Translations under genes and position numbers: made by a program | Shown here: one piece after another, positions 1 to 7,828 of the stretch | Layout: each line of letters opens with the position of its first letter | How positions within the stretch are numbered: the first letter of the stretch is position 1 | The notes under the pieces: generated by a model | Databases searched by the model: none | Told to the model about the DNA's origin: nothing | The model's input: only the letters and a program-made list of their open reading frames with translations | From: Gemmatimonadaceae bacterium | Lineage (GTDB): Bacteria; Gemmatimonadota; Gemmatimonadetes; Gemmatimonadales; Gemmatimonadaceae | Direction: 5' to 3' | DNA: 36,394 bases | Assembly (NCBI GenBank): GCA_025928335.1 | Contig: JAICJQ010000021.1 | Coordinates: 1-36,394, forward strand

Positions 1-9
1 CCGGTTTGC

Positions 10-72
10 GTCGCCCGTCGCCCGTCGCCCGTCGCCCGTCGCCCGTCGCCCGTCGCCCGTCGCCCGTCGCCC
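10..72. repeat. 7-bp tandem array, nine copies of GTCGCCC
   Basis: Nine perfect head-to-tail copies of GTCGCCC (reverse strand GGGCGAC) run from base 10 to 72, followed by a partial GCCC. The unit differs by one base from the GGGCGGC heptamer that makes up the inverted repeats around the four-helix-bundle gene at 5243-5706, and it lies in the same orientation as the right-hand repeat of that unit. The array ends about 165 bases before the LRR gene start. It may be the edge of a similar cassette lying to the left of the window; that is an inference. Confidence 0.9.
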
Positions 73-238
73 GCCCTTGACCCCCTCGGCCTCCGCATCG
101 ACAATTCGAGTAGCGCGCCTTGGGGCGCCTCCTGTCCGCGGCAAGGGAATCTTCCCACCCAAATCGCAGCGAAGGGACGTCGCGTTCTCCCTTTCTCCTG
201 CCTGTGCTCAGCGGACACCAGGCGTCATGGAGGAAGGT

Positions 239-2191
239 ATGACGAACGACGACCCCGTACCCCAAGTCCGCCGGAACCTCGAGAGCCTCAAGAAGGAAGC
301 GAAACGGTGGCTCGACGCGCTCCAGTCAGGGAATCCCGCGGCCCGCGCGCGATTCGAGCAGGCGTGGGGCGAGAAATCCCCGCCCGCCGACGCGTCGCTT
401 CGCGATGTCCAGCACGCACTCGCCCGTGAACACGGCTTTTCCGGCTGGTCCGCGCTGAAAGACGCCGTCGCAGCGCGCAACGACGAAGGTCGACGCGCGC
501 TGGCGTTGTATGAAACGAAAGCCGACGCGCTTCTCGAGGCATATCGGACGGGCACGCCGGACGCGATGGAACGGCACTATCGCCACACCTGGCACAGACG
601 CGCTTGGCCCGCGATGCGACGCTACGTCCAACTGGATCTCGGCAAGCGTCCCGCTGGTGACGTCGACGACGTAGAGATCACACTCGACGACGCTCGTCAT
701 CTCGTCGCCCTCGAGCACGGCTTCGCCGACTGGCGAGCACTCAGCGACTACACCAAAACGCTTCCGGCGACGCGTCGGCGGCTCGCCGCCAAGCCCGTCG
801 GTGTCTTCGCCGCCGACGCGTCGCCGGAAGCGGAGTCGGCGCCGATCGCGACGTCGCGCGACTGGGACGAGATCGTCGCGCTGCTCGCCGCGAACGCGCC
901 GGCGCAGCTCGGCGCGATGGGCCAGATGACCGACGAGATCCTTCGCGACATCGCGCGCATCGACGGCATCGTTGGCTTGCATCTCAATGGGTCGCGCAAC
1001 GTGACCGACGACGGACTGCGGATGCTCGCCGGGATGTCGCGCCTCAAGCGGCTCAGCTTGGGCGGAACGTCGATCACCGATCGCGGCCTCGATGTTCTAC
1101 GACAGCTGCCGGCGCTCGAGAACCTTTCGCTCGCCGGGACCGCGATCACCGACGTCGGCGCGCGCGAGCTCGCGCACTGCCACGCCCTCACGCGACTTGA
1201 TCTCGGATGGACGCGTACCGGCGACCGCGCCATCGCTGCCCTCGCGGGCAAACGGGCGCTCACGCATCTCACGACTGGTGTCGGCGTCAGCGATGCGGGC
1301 ATCCCGTTGCTGCACGAAATCCCGGCGTTCAAATCGTGGCAGGGCGGCGAGTTCAAGAGTGGACTGACGAGCTATGACTCCCAGCCCAATCACCTCACTC
1401 TCCGTGGACCGTTTACCGATCGCGGCATGCAACAGATGCGGGGCCTCGACGGACTCGCCGGCCTCGATCTCGACGACAGCAATCTTACAATTACCGCGGC
1501 GGCACTCGAGCCGCTCGTCTCACTGCCGAATCTGACCTGGCTCGGCGTGGACGCGAAGGACGACTGGATGCCGTACATCGCGCGGATGCCGGCGCTACGA
1601 TTCCTCGGCATCCAGGATACCGTCGCCGGCGACGACGGGTTCGTCGCGCTCGGCCAATCGCAAACGATCGAGCGCATCTGGGGACGGCGCTGCCACAATT
1701 TGCGGAGCCGCGGTTTTCGGGCGCTGGCGAACATGCCGCGGCTTCACGGGCTCTCCGTGAGCTGCCTCAACGTCGACGACTCGGCGATCGCCACGCTTCC
1801 GGCCTTCCCGTCGCTCGTCGAGCTGATGCCGATGGACATCCCCGACGCCGGATACCGCCACATCGGAAAGTGCGAGCATCTCGAGTCGCTTGTCTTGATG
1901 TACTGTCGCGATACGACGGATGCGGCCACGGAGCAGATCACGTCCTTGAGAACACTTAAATACTATTTCAATAGCTACACGACGATAACCGATCGCACGC
2001 CCGAGCTACTCGCGACGATGGATTCTCTGGAGAGAATCACCTTCGATGTGTGCCATAATCTCACGAACGCCGGTGTCGGACTACTGGCGCGATTGCCGCG
2101 CCTGAAACAACTGCGCGTGTCCGGCGCTCACATCACCCGCGAGGTCGCGCGCCCGTTTCGCCCGGATGTCCGCGTACACTGGCGCAGCTAA
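239..2191 (+). CDS. Leucine-rich-repeat protein with duplicated N-terminal EHGF..W modules
   Basis: Predicted 650-residue cytoplasmic protein; no signal peptide or membrane segment is visible. The ATG at 239 is chosen because GGAGG at 229-233 lies five bases upstream; an in-frame ATG at 227 and earlier starts have no such site. The N-terminus (about residues 10-80) carries the LKKEAKRWL...HALAREHGFSGW module often found at the front of ankyrin-repeat proteins, and a second, diverged copy (HLVALEHGFADW) follows near residues 145-170. From about residue 230 to the end there are roughly 24-residue leucine-rich repeats of the RNI/AMN1 type (LxxLxLxxTxITDxGLxxL). Such repeats bind protein partners; the partner is unknown and nothing in the neighbourhood suggests one. 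It is convergent with the permease gene, whose stop is 15 bases away. Confidence 0.85.
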   Translation: MTNDDPVPQVRRNLESLKKEAKRWLDALQSGNPAARARFEQAWGEKSPPADASLRDVQHALAREHGFSGWSALKDAVAARNDEGRRALALYETKADALLEAYRTGTPDAMERHYRHTWHRRAWPAMRRYVQLDLGKRPAGDVDDVEITLDDARHLVALEHGFADWRALSDYTKTLPATRRRLAAKPVGVFAADASPEAESAPIATSRDWDEIVALLAANAPAQLGAMGQMTDEILRDIARIDGIVGLHLNGSRNVTDDGLRMLAGMSRLKRLSLGGTSITDRGLDVLRQLPALENLSLAGTAITDVGARELAHCHALTRLDLGWTRTGDRAIAALAGKRALTHLTTGVGVSDAGIPLLHEIPAFKSWQGGEFKSGLTSYDSQPNHLTLRGPFTDRGMQQMRGLDGLAGLDLDDSNLTITAAALEPLVSLPNLTWLGVDAKDDWMPYIARMPALRFLGIQDTVAGDDGFVALGQSQTIERIWGRRCHNLRSRGFRALANMPRLHGLSVSCLNVDDSAIATLPAFPSLVELMPMDIPDAGYRHIGKCEHLESLVLMYCRDTTDAATEQITSLRTLKYYFNSYTTITDRTPELLATMDSLERITFDVCHNLTNAGVGLLARLPRLKQLRVSGAHITREVARPFRPDVRVHWRS

Positions 2192-2206
2192 CGATCCACC
2201 ACGACG

Positions 2207-4846
2207 TCACTCGGCGCGGAGCGCGATGATCGGGTCTACCCGGCTCGCGCGCCGCGCCGGCAGGTACGACGCGGCGAGCGAGACGAGGATCAGCACGGTC
2301 GCGCCGGTCGCGAACGTCCACGGATCATAGACGCTCATACCGTACACCAGCGATCGCACCGCGCGCACCGCGACGACGGACCCGCCGAGCCCCAGTAGCA
2401 CGCCGACGATGGCGAGCGAGGCACCCTGGCCAAGGACCAGCCCAGTGACACGACGCGGATCGGCGCCGAGCGCGACGCGAATTCCGATCTCGCGCGTGCG
2501 GTCGGCCACGAGATTGGCCAGTACGCCGTAGAGCCCGAGCACCGCCAGCACAGCGGCCAGCGCCGCGAACGATCCGAGCAAGACGAACGTGAATTGTCGC
2601 GGCGCAATCGCCTCGGCGACGATGTCGGTCATCGGCTTCATCGCCGGCGCGGCGAGTGCTGGATCGAGCGACTGCAGCGCTTGCGTGATCGACGGCCCGA
2701 CCGCGCTCGGCGGCCCAGCCGTGCGGATCATCAGCGTGGTATATGGGCTGGCCGCCGACTGACCTAGCGGTGCGTAGGCGACCAGTGACGGGGCCATCTC
2801 GAGATCGCGCTGCAACACATTCTTCACGACACCGACCACTCGAACGATGTTCCCGTCAAATGGCATCGTGCGACCGGTCGCTTTGCCGGCGGGAAAGAGG
2901 TGGTGGGCGAGCATCTCGTTCAGGACGATGACCCGCTCGCTCCCGGCGCGGTCGGTGCTGTCGAACCCACGGCCGTCGAGCAGCGTAGCGCCGATGACGC
3001 GGAAGTAATCGCTTCCCGCTTCGACGACGTCGATCCGCGGCGACTTGTGGCCCGCGCTGTCGGTGGTCGTGTAGGCGAACGCCATTCCGCCGAGCGGAGT
3101 TCCGTGAACGAACGTTGCGTCCGTCACACCCGGTAAGGCGCGAACGCGCGCGAGGAGCGCGTCGAAGAGGGGCATCGCACGCGCGGGGGTGTAGCGCGAT
3201 CGGGGGAGATCGAGCGTAATCGCGGCGAGGTGCTCCGCGCGGAACCCCGGGTCGATCGATGAAACTCTCATTAAGGTTCTGGTGACAAGACCAGCCGCGG
3301 TCAGAAGCACGAGCGCGGTCGCCAGCTGAGCCACGACGAGGAAACGTTGTGTCGCGTGCTGGAGCCGGTTCCTGGTGCTGCGCGGACCGCCCGACGCGAG
3401 CAGCGTGTTGACGTCGCCGCGGGCTGCCGCGACAGCCGGCGCGATGCCGAAGGCAAGCCCCGTCAGCAGCGCCACGGCGAACGTGAAGAGCCATACCGTC
3501 GAGTTGAGGCCGATGTCTTCGACCTTGCCGACCGAAGTGGGGCTGAGATGAACGATGTAGCCGATCGATACCTTTGCAAGCACGAGCCCGAGTGCCGCGC
3601 CACACGACGCCAGCAGCGTGCTCTCGCAGAGAAGAGCGCGGGCGAGTCGCCAACGTCCGGATCCCAAGGCCAGGCGCACAGCCATCTCCCGTCGACGTCC
3701 GGCGGCTCGTGCCAGCGACAGGTTGGCAAGGTTGGCGCAGGCAACCGTCAACAAGATCCCGACGGCCGAGAAGAGCAGGAGAAGAGGCTTGCGCCGATCG
3801 CCGAAGCGTCGGTCGCGCAGCGTCATCACGACGGGTGTGAGGCCTCGCCAGTCAGCATCGCGCGTGACCTCGACGCGCTTGGTGATCGTCGCCAGCTCGG
3901 CACGCGCACTCTCGACTGTCGCGCCGTCGCGCAAGCGGCCGTAGGCGAAATGATAGAAGGTCGCGACGTTGGGATTGGTTCGGGTGAGCGCGCCGGGAGC
4001 AGCGGGCTCGCGCATGCGATATGGCACCCAATACTGCGCGTGCCTGGTCGTCGTGAACCACGCGGGCAGTACTCCGATGACCGTGTGCGGCTCGCCGTCG
4101 ATCGTGACCGTGCTTCCGAGGATGGACTTGTCCCCGCCAAACTGTCCACGCCAAAGACCCTCGTGCAGGATGACCACGTTCGGCCCGCCGCGGCGATCTT
4201 CTTCGGCTGTGAACGTTCTTCCCATGATTGGGCGGACGCCGTAGACGGAAAAATACGTCGTGCTCGCCATCATTCCGGGAAGTTGTCGCGGCCCCGCCTC
4301 GGTCGTGAACACGCCGTCGGTACCGGAGGATACGGTGAGCGTTACGCTCCGCGCGTTGTCGCGCCACGCCGCGTAGTTCACGTCGTCCACGACGCCGTGG
4401 TCCTCACCTTTCGAACTGGTCGAGATCGAGACGATCCGGTCGGGATCCGGATATGGAAGAGGACGCATCACCACGGCGTCGACGATCGTGAACATGGCGC
4501 TGTTGGCGCCGATCCCCAAGGCAAGCGTCAAAATCACCGCGATCGAATAGCTGGGTTTCGCCGCAAGCGCTCGCGCGGCGTAGCGGATATCCCCCATCAC
4601 GCTCTCGATGAGCGGAATCCCACGTTGCTCACGCACTGATTCCGCGGCTGCCGTCATCCCGCCGGTGGAGAGCAGCGCCGTGCGCCGTGCCTCGTCCGGC
4701 GACATGCCGCGCCGAAGGTTTTCGTCGATGTGCATCGCGAGGTGCGCGGCCATCTCTTCGCGCGTCTCATCGTCCGCTCGGCTCGATCCGGCAAGGCCGT
4801 GGACAAACGCGGTGATACGCGCAATCCAGCGACGAAGGACCGTCAT
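2207..4846 (-). CDS. ADOP-family ABC transporter permease (MacB/FtsX type)
   Basis: 879-residue membrane protein of the acidobacterial duplicated orphan permease family. The first ~85 residues are the soluble extension typical of this family (EEMAAHLAMHIDENLRRGMSP region). A first transmembrane helix (SIAVILTLALGIGANSAMF) precedes a periplasmic MacB-like core domain. An FtsX block of three helices (around LLLLFSAVGILLTVACANLA) follows, then a second core domain and a second FtsX block ending in the usual ARRASRVDPIIALRAE. No ATPase gene is adjacent, as is normal for this orphan family; the substrate is unknown. The ATG overlaps the padR stop by four bases (ATGA), and GGAGG sits upstream within padR, so the two genes are cotranscribed and translationally coupled. 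Confidence 0.93.
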   Translation of the reverse strand: MTVLRRWIARITAFVHGLAGSSRADDETREEMAAHLAMHIDENLRRGMSPDEARRTALLSTGGMTAAAESVREQRGIPLIESVMGDIRYAARALAAKPSYSIAVILTLALGIGANSAMFTIVDAVVMRPLPYPDPDRIVSISTSSKGEDHGVVDDVNYAAWRDNARSVTLTVSSGTDGVFTTEAGPRQLPGMMASTTYFSVYGVRPIMGRTFTAEEDRRGGPNVVILHEGLWRGQFGGDKSILGSTVTIDGEPHTVIGVLPAWFTTTRHAQYWVPYRMREPAAPGALTRTNPNVATFYHFAYGRLRDGATVESARAELATITKRVEVTRDADWRGLTPVVMTLRDRRFGDRRKPLLLLFSAVGILLTVACANLANLSLARAAGRRREMAVRLALGSGRWRLARALLCESTLLASCGAALGLVLAKVSIGYIVHLSPTSVGKVEDIGLNSTVWLFTFAVALLTGLAFGIAPAVAAARGDVNTLLASGGPRSTRNRLQHATQRFLVVAQLATALVLLTAAGLVTRTLMRVSSIDPGFRAEHLAAITLDLPRSRYTPARAMPLFDALLARVRALPGVTDATFVHGTPLGGMAFAYTTTDSAGHKSPRIDVVEAGSDYFRVIGATLLDGRGFDSTDRAGSERVIVLNEMLAHHLFPAGKATGRTMPFDGNIVRVVGVVKNVLQRDLEMAPSLVAYAPLGQSAASPYTTLMIRTAGPPSAVGPSITQALQSLDPALAAPAMKPMTDIVAEAIAPRQFTFVLLGSFAALAAVLAVLGLYGVLANLVADRTREIGIRVALGADPRRVTGLVLGQGASLAIVGVLLGLGGSVVAVRAVRSLVYGMSVYDPWTFATGATVLILVSLAASYLPARRASRVDPIIALRAE

Positions 4847-5187
4847 GTCGCCTCCGGTCGTAGCGCGAAGAATGCGGCCATTAGATCAGCCGTCTGCTGC
4901 CACTCGCGCGTCTCGCGCGCCAGCTGCTTCCGCCCCGCCGCGGTAATCGTGTAGTACTTGGCCCGCCGGTTGTTCTCCGACGCCGCCCACGCGCCTTTGA
5001 TGAATCCTTCCTGCTCGAGCTTGATGAGCGCCGGGTAGAGGGTGCCGTAGTTGAGCGCGATCCGCTGCTTGCTCGTTTCTTCGATCCGTCGTGCGATTCC
5101 ATACCCGTGCACCGGTCCAAGGACTTCGAGCGTGCGCAAGACCATCAGCGCCAACGTTCCTTGCCAGACGTCGAGCTTCTCTCCCAC
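4843..5187 (-). CDS. PadR-family transcriptional regulator
   Basis: 114-residue winged-helix regulator with the family's hallmarks: WQGTLALMVLRTLEVLGPVHGYGIARRIEE at the N-terminus, the LNYGTLYPALIKLEQEGFI recognition helix and wing, then the RRAKYYTITAAGRKQL dimerisation part. The start is a GTG at 5187 preceded by AGGAG with about six bases of spacing. It lies directly upstream of, and overlaps by 4 bp with, the ADOP permease; this padR-permease pairing is very common in Acidobacteriota and Gemmatimonadota and suggests that PadR represses its own operon. The ligand is unknown. Confidence 0.95.
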   Translation of the reverse strand: MGEKLDVWQGTLALMVLRTLEVLGPVHGYGIARRIEETSKQRIALNYGTLYPALIKLEQEGFIKGAWAASENNRRAKYYTITAAGRKQLARETREWQQTADLMAAFFALRPEAT

Positions 5188-5195
5188 GGCGGTCT

Positions 5196-5247
5196 CCTAT
5201 GGCGTCCCAATAGGGGTAACGCTTCTCGTATGGGAATGCAATAGGGG
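5196..5247 (-). promoter_or_regulatory. Candidate padR promoter/operator region
   Basis: The 5' region of padR contains a dyad CCTAT (5196-5200) / ATAGG (5210-5214). It also contains two direct copies of CAATAGGGG (5208-5216 and 5239-5247), 31 bp apart. A TTGCAT hexamer on the minus strand (5236-5241) could be a -35 element, but no convincing -10 is seen. The second copy abuts the left inverted repeat of the four-helix cassette. Assignment as PadR binding sites rests on position only. Confidence 0.3.
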
Positions 5248-5264
5248 CGGCGGGCGGCGGGCGA
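5243..5264. repeat. Left 22-bp inverted repeat of the four-helix-bundle unit
   Basis: This 22-base stretch, made of GGGCGGC heptamers, is the exact reverse complement of 5685-5706. The match stops at 5242 and at 5265. The two copies bracket the frameshifted four-helix-bundle gene. A TGCAA lies just outside each copy (5237-5241 and 5709-5713), which could be a short target-site duplication or chance. Confidence 0.85.
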
Positions 5265-5301
5265 ATGACGTCGACATGACGTGCAACGGCTATCGTGGCG
5301 T

Positions 5302-5678
5302 ATGACTAAATCGGCGCATGCTCGCATCGAGTCCCACAGGGATTTGGACGTGTGGAAACTCGGCATACAAGTCGTGCTCGAGATCTACAGGATCACGAAG
5401 ACCCTTCCGGCCGAAGAAAATTTGGTCTTACCGCGCAGGTGCGCCGCGCTGCGGTTTCGATTCCTTCCAACGTCGCTGAGGGCCACAGCCGCCTAGGGTC
5501 TGGTGAGTCCCGACGATTTGTGTCAGTCGCTCGCGGCTCAGTGGCGGAAGTAGATGCGCAGATCGCTGTCGCCGTCGCCCTCGGGTTTCTCAGCTCAGAA
5601 GAGATCGCGCTGCTTTTGCCTGAGCTGGATCGACTAAGCAAGATGTTGTTCAGCCTCTATCGGAGCCTATCGGCCTAA
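5302..5678 (+). pseudogene. Four-helix-bundle protein (S23/IVS-type), frameshifted
   Basis: The reading frame from ATG 5302 gives SHRDLDVWKLGIQVVLEIYRITKTLP, the standard start of the four-helix-bundle proteins first known from 23S rRNA intervening sequences. The homology then moves to the next frame at the A4 run in GAAGAAAATTTGG (about 5413-5425) and continues as KFGLTAQVRRAAVSIPSNVAEGHSR through SLYRSLSA to TAA at 5676-5678. One missing A in that run explains the break; with it restored the protein would be about 125 residues, normal for the family. The rest is well preserved, so the break is recent or is a sequencing error. The molecular role of these proteins is poorly known (a related family, Avd, assists diversity-generating retroelements). 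It sits alone between 22-bp inverted repeats. No good ribosome binding site is seen. Confidence 0.88.
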
Positions 5679-5684
5679 CGAAGA

Positions 5685-5706
5685 TCGCCCGCCGCCCGCC
5701 GCCCCT
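5685..5706. repeat. Right 22-bp inverted repeat of the four-helix-bundle unit
   Basis: Exact reverse complement of 5243-5264, starting six bases after the stop of the four-helix-bundle gene. It reads CGCCCGCC-type heptamers in the same orientation as the GTCGCCC array at the left window edge. When transcribed it could pair with the left copy over 22 bp. Confidence 0.85.
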
Positions 5707-5724
5707 TTTGCAACGGTTTTGCAA
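5706..5724. repeat. Two TTTTGCAA direct repeats, 11 bp apart
   Basis: TTTTGCAA occurs at 5706-5713 and 5717-5724, one helical turn apart, between the right inverted repeat and the VOC gene. The second copy is nearly palindromic (TTTGCAAA). It could be a regulator site for the VOC gene at 5800 or part of the cassette edge; no regulator is implicated. Confidence 0.45.
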
Positions 5725-5799
5725 AGCCCATTGCCCGCCGCGAACTGTCCTCCCATGTTGACTGCCCCTTTCACCATCCCGGACATTCCGGAGGCATCC

Positions 5800-6594
5800 A
5801 TGGCGACAACCGCGACCTCCACCAGCACGAAAGGACGATTCGTCTGGCACGAGCTGCTGACGAAAGACCCGGCAGCGGCGCAGGACTTCTACACGAAGGT
5901 CATCGGTTGGGGAACCCAAAAGTTCCAAGGGTCGATGTCGGGCGACTACACCATGTGGATGGCCGGTGAGACGCCGGTCGGCGGCGTCATGAAGCTTCCC
6001 GCTGATGCAGAGGCGATGGGTGCGCCGCCGAACTGGCTTGCGTACGTCGAGGTTCCCGACGTCGACGAAACGATCGCACTGGCGCAAAAGCTTGGCGGTA
6101 AGGCGCTCATGCCCGTTCAGGACGTTCCGGACGTCGGACGCTTCGCGGTGCTTCAGGATCCCCAGGGAGGTGTGTTCGCGATCATCACGAGCGCTATGCC
6201 GCTCGGTCCCGAAGAAGATCCGCCGGCGCGGACGTTCTCGTGGCATGAGCTGACGACCGCCGATCAGCAGGCCGCCATCCGGTTCTATGAAGAGCTCTTC
6301 GGCTGGGTGAAGCAGGGCGAGTTCGATATGGGACCGATGGGCGTCTATCACATGTACGGCCGCGATCGATTCACCTACGGCGGCATGATGACGAAGCCGC
6401 CCGAAGCGCCGGGGACGTATTGGTTGCATTACATCCAGGTCGCCGACAGCGCCGACGCCGCGGCGAGTCGCGCCACAGCCTTGGGTGCAACGGCCGTCGT
6501 TGGACCGATGGAAGTCCCTGGCGGCGATCGCGTCGCCGTGTTGACCGATCCACAGGGTGCCTACTTCGCCGTGCACTCAAAGGGGGCCAAATAG
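5800..6594 (+). CDS. Two-domain VOC (glyoxalase/bleomycin-resistance fold) protein
   Basis: 264-residue soluble protein made of two tandem vicinal-oxygen-chelate domains. Domain 1 (about residues 12-130) starts GRFVWHELLTKDPAAAQDFY and ends in LQDPQGGVFAI. Domain 2 (about 140-262) starts FSWHELTTADQQAAIRFYEE and ends in LTDPQGAYFAVH. The organisation matches the mycobacterial CFP32-like group; the substrate is unknown and the domains may bind small molecules without catalysis. ATG 5800 is preferred because GGAGG at 5790-5794 lies five bases upstream; an upstream in-frame ATG at 5755 lacks a comparable site. Confidence 0.9.
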   Translation: MATTATSTSTKGRFVWHELLTKDPAAAQDFYTKVIGWGTQKFQGSMSGDYTMWMAGETPVGGVMKLPADAEAMGAPPNWLAYVEVPDVDETIALAQKLGGKALMPVQDVPDVGRFAVLQDPQGGVFAIITSAMPLGPEEDPPARTFSWHELTTADQQAAIRFYEELFGWVKQGEFDMGPMGVYHMYGRDRFTYGGMMTKPPEAPGTYWLHYIQVADSADAAASRATALGATAVVGPMEVPGGDRVAVLTDPQGAYFAVHSKGAK

Positions 6595-6613
6595 CTAAAC
6601 CGCCGTCCTCTTG

Positions 6614-6647
6614 CATCTGAAAGAAATTCGTACAATACTTTCAGATG
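6614..6647 (+). promoter_or_regulatory. Palindromic operator over the promoter and start of the Xre/RES pair
   Basis: Perfect 10-bp inverted repeat CATCTGAAAG (6614-6623) / CTTTCAGATG (6638-6647) with a 14-bp AT-rich spacer. The spacer contains TACAAT (6631-6636), a good -10 hexamer. The right arm includes the first ATG of the antitoxin gene. With that -10, transcription would begin at about 6643, giving a leaderless or nearly leaderless mRNA, which fits the absence of a ribosome binding site. The obvious reading is an autoregulatory site bound by the Xre-type antitoxin. Confidence 0.65.
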
Positions 6648-7031
6648 ATGACAACCCCGATCCGGCCGTCCGCGCGCCGCGCACCCGAGCCCGCGCCAGT
6701 CTTGGCCAAAGCCCTCCTCTCGGCCGCCGGCCGGATCGGAATCCGCAATCGACAGCTCGCCGCCATCATCGGCTCGAGCGAAGCATCCGTCTCACGGTTG
6801 CAGCACGGCCGCGGTCTCGACCCGGACACCAAGGAGGGCGAGCTCGCGCTTCTTTTCCTCCGCCTCTATCGGAGTCTCGACGCGCTTGTCGGCGGCGACG
6901 ACGCCAAGGCACGCGCCTGGCTCCATTCCGAGAATGCCCACCTCGCCGGCGTCCCCGCCGAGCGCATTCGCACCGTCGAAGGACTCGTTGATGTCGTCCA
7001 GTATTTGGACGCGATGCGCGGGCGCCTCTAG
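6645..7031 (+). CDS. Xre/MbcA/ParS-type antitoxin of a RES toxin
   Basis: 128-residue protein. An N-terminal helix-turn-helix (about 30-60, IRNRQLAAIIGSSEASVSRL) is followed by the C-terminal toxin-binding domain of the MbcA/ParS type (about 65-128, LALLFLRLYRSLDALVGGDD...ARAWLHSENAHL...IRTVEGLVDVVQYLDAMRGRL). In this family the antitoxin neutralises the RES enzyme by capping its active site, and the complex represses its own promoter. The start could be ATG 6645 or ATG 6648; neither has a ribosome binding site, and the first lies inside the palindrome. The toxin gene begins 41 bases before this gene ends. Confidence 0.93.
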   Translation: MMTTPIRPSARRAPEPAPVLAKALLSAAGRIGIRNRQLAAIIGSSEASVSRLQHGRGLDPDTKEGELALLFLRLYRSLDALVGGDDAKARAWLHSENAHLAGVPAERIRTVEGLVDVVQYLDAMRGRL

Positions 7032-7761
7032 AATCAGACCGCTCGGCGTCTCGCCCTGGCGGGTCGTCGAGGCGCAGCATCAGGTGTCGACGCGGAAGCT
7101 CGTCGACTCCGCGGAAGAACAGATCCTCCTCGAGGAGCTGATCGACCGCGCCAAGCCGCCGTACACGACGGCGGCGCCGCCGCGTCTCCACTACCTGCTG
7201 GCCACACCATTTCGGTATCCGCCGCTGCGTCACGGGTCGCGCTTCGGACGTCGTCACGAACGTGGCATCTGGTACGGCTCGGAAACGCGCCGGGCCGCGT
7301 TCGCCGAGGTCGCGTATTACAGATTGCTCTTCCTCGAGGGAACGAGTGCCGCGCTCGAGCTCGTTGAAACGCAGCTCACTGCGTTTTCGGTGCGCGCCCG
7401 TTCATCGTGCGGGATCGATCTCACGATGCCGCCGTTCGATGCCTACAGACGAACGATCGCATCGCCGACGAAATACGACGCGACCCAACCGCTGGGCTCG
7501 GCGATGCGCGATGCCGCGGTCGAGCTCTTCCGGTTCCCATCGGCGCGAGACCACGGCGGCATAAACGTCGGAGTCATCGACCCGTCGGTATTCGGAAACT
7601 CTAAACCGCGCGGCTTCGAGACTTGGCATTGTGCCGCATCGCGCTCGCATGTCGAGCTCGCTAGACACGATTTCGCGTCGTGGGCCCGCGAAACGTTTTC
7701 GTTCGCGCGACAGGCGTTCCTGGTCAATGGCGCCCTTCCCGCGCCTGGGCTCGCTTCCTAA
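6991..7761 (+). CDS. RES-domain toxin (NAD+-degrading)
   Basis: 256-residue RES-domain protein. Characterised relatives degrade NAD+ (NAD+ phosphorylase or glycohydrolase), depleting the cell when the antitoxin is lost. The core includes LHYLLATPFRYPPLRHGSRF, RGIWYGSETRRAAFAEVAYYR (the conserved Arg/Tyr/Glu-bearing region) and SVFGNSKPRGFETWHC near the C-terminus. Of the possible starts, ATG 6991 is chosen: it has AAGGA at 6979-6983 with seven bases of spacing and overlaps the antitoxin gene by 41 bp. The homologous part begins about residue 15 (PLGVSPWRVVE), where no ATG, GTG or TTG occurs. Overlap and order (antitoxin first) are typical of a type II system. Confidence 0.92.
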   Translation: MSSSIWTRCAGASRIRPLGVSPWRVVEAQHQVSTRKLVDSAEEQILLEELIDRAKPPYTTAAPPRLHYLLATPFRYPPLRHGSRFGRRHERGIWYGSETRRAAFAEVAYYRLLFLEGTSAALELVETQLTAFSVRARSSCGIDLTMPPFDAYRRTIASPTKYDATQPLGSAMRDAAVELFRFPSARDHGGINVGVIDPSVFGNSKPRGFETWHCAASRSHVELARHDFASWARETFSFARQAFLVNGALPAPGLAS

Positions 7762-7828
7762 CATCGCGCGTTGAAAGGCGTCTAACTACCGTAGCCGCAA
7801 GCCGTTCCCACCTTTAGAGTAGTAGGCG

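Noticed and set aside
10-72. CRISPR array
   Set aside because: Units are 7 bp and directly abutting with no spacers; no cas genes.
3347-4639. Long open frame on the plus strand across the ADOP permease gene (430 codons)
   Set aside because: Lies entirely antisense to a strongly recognised permease; its product is Arg/Gly/Asp-rich without domains, as expected from high-GC antisense frames.
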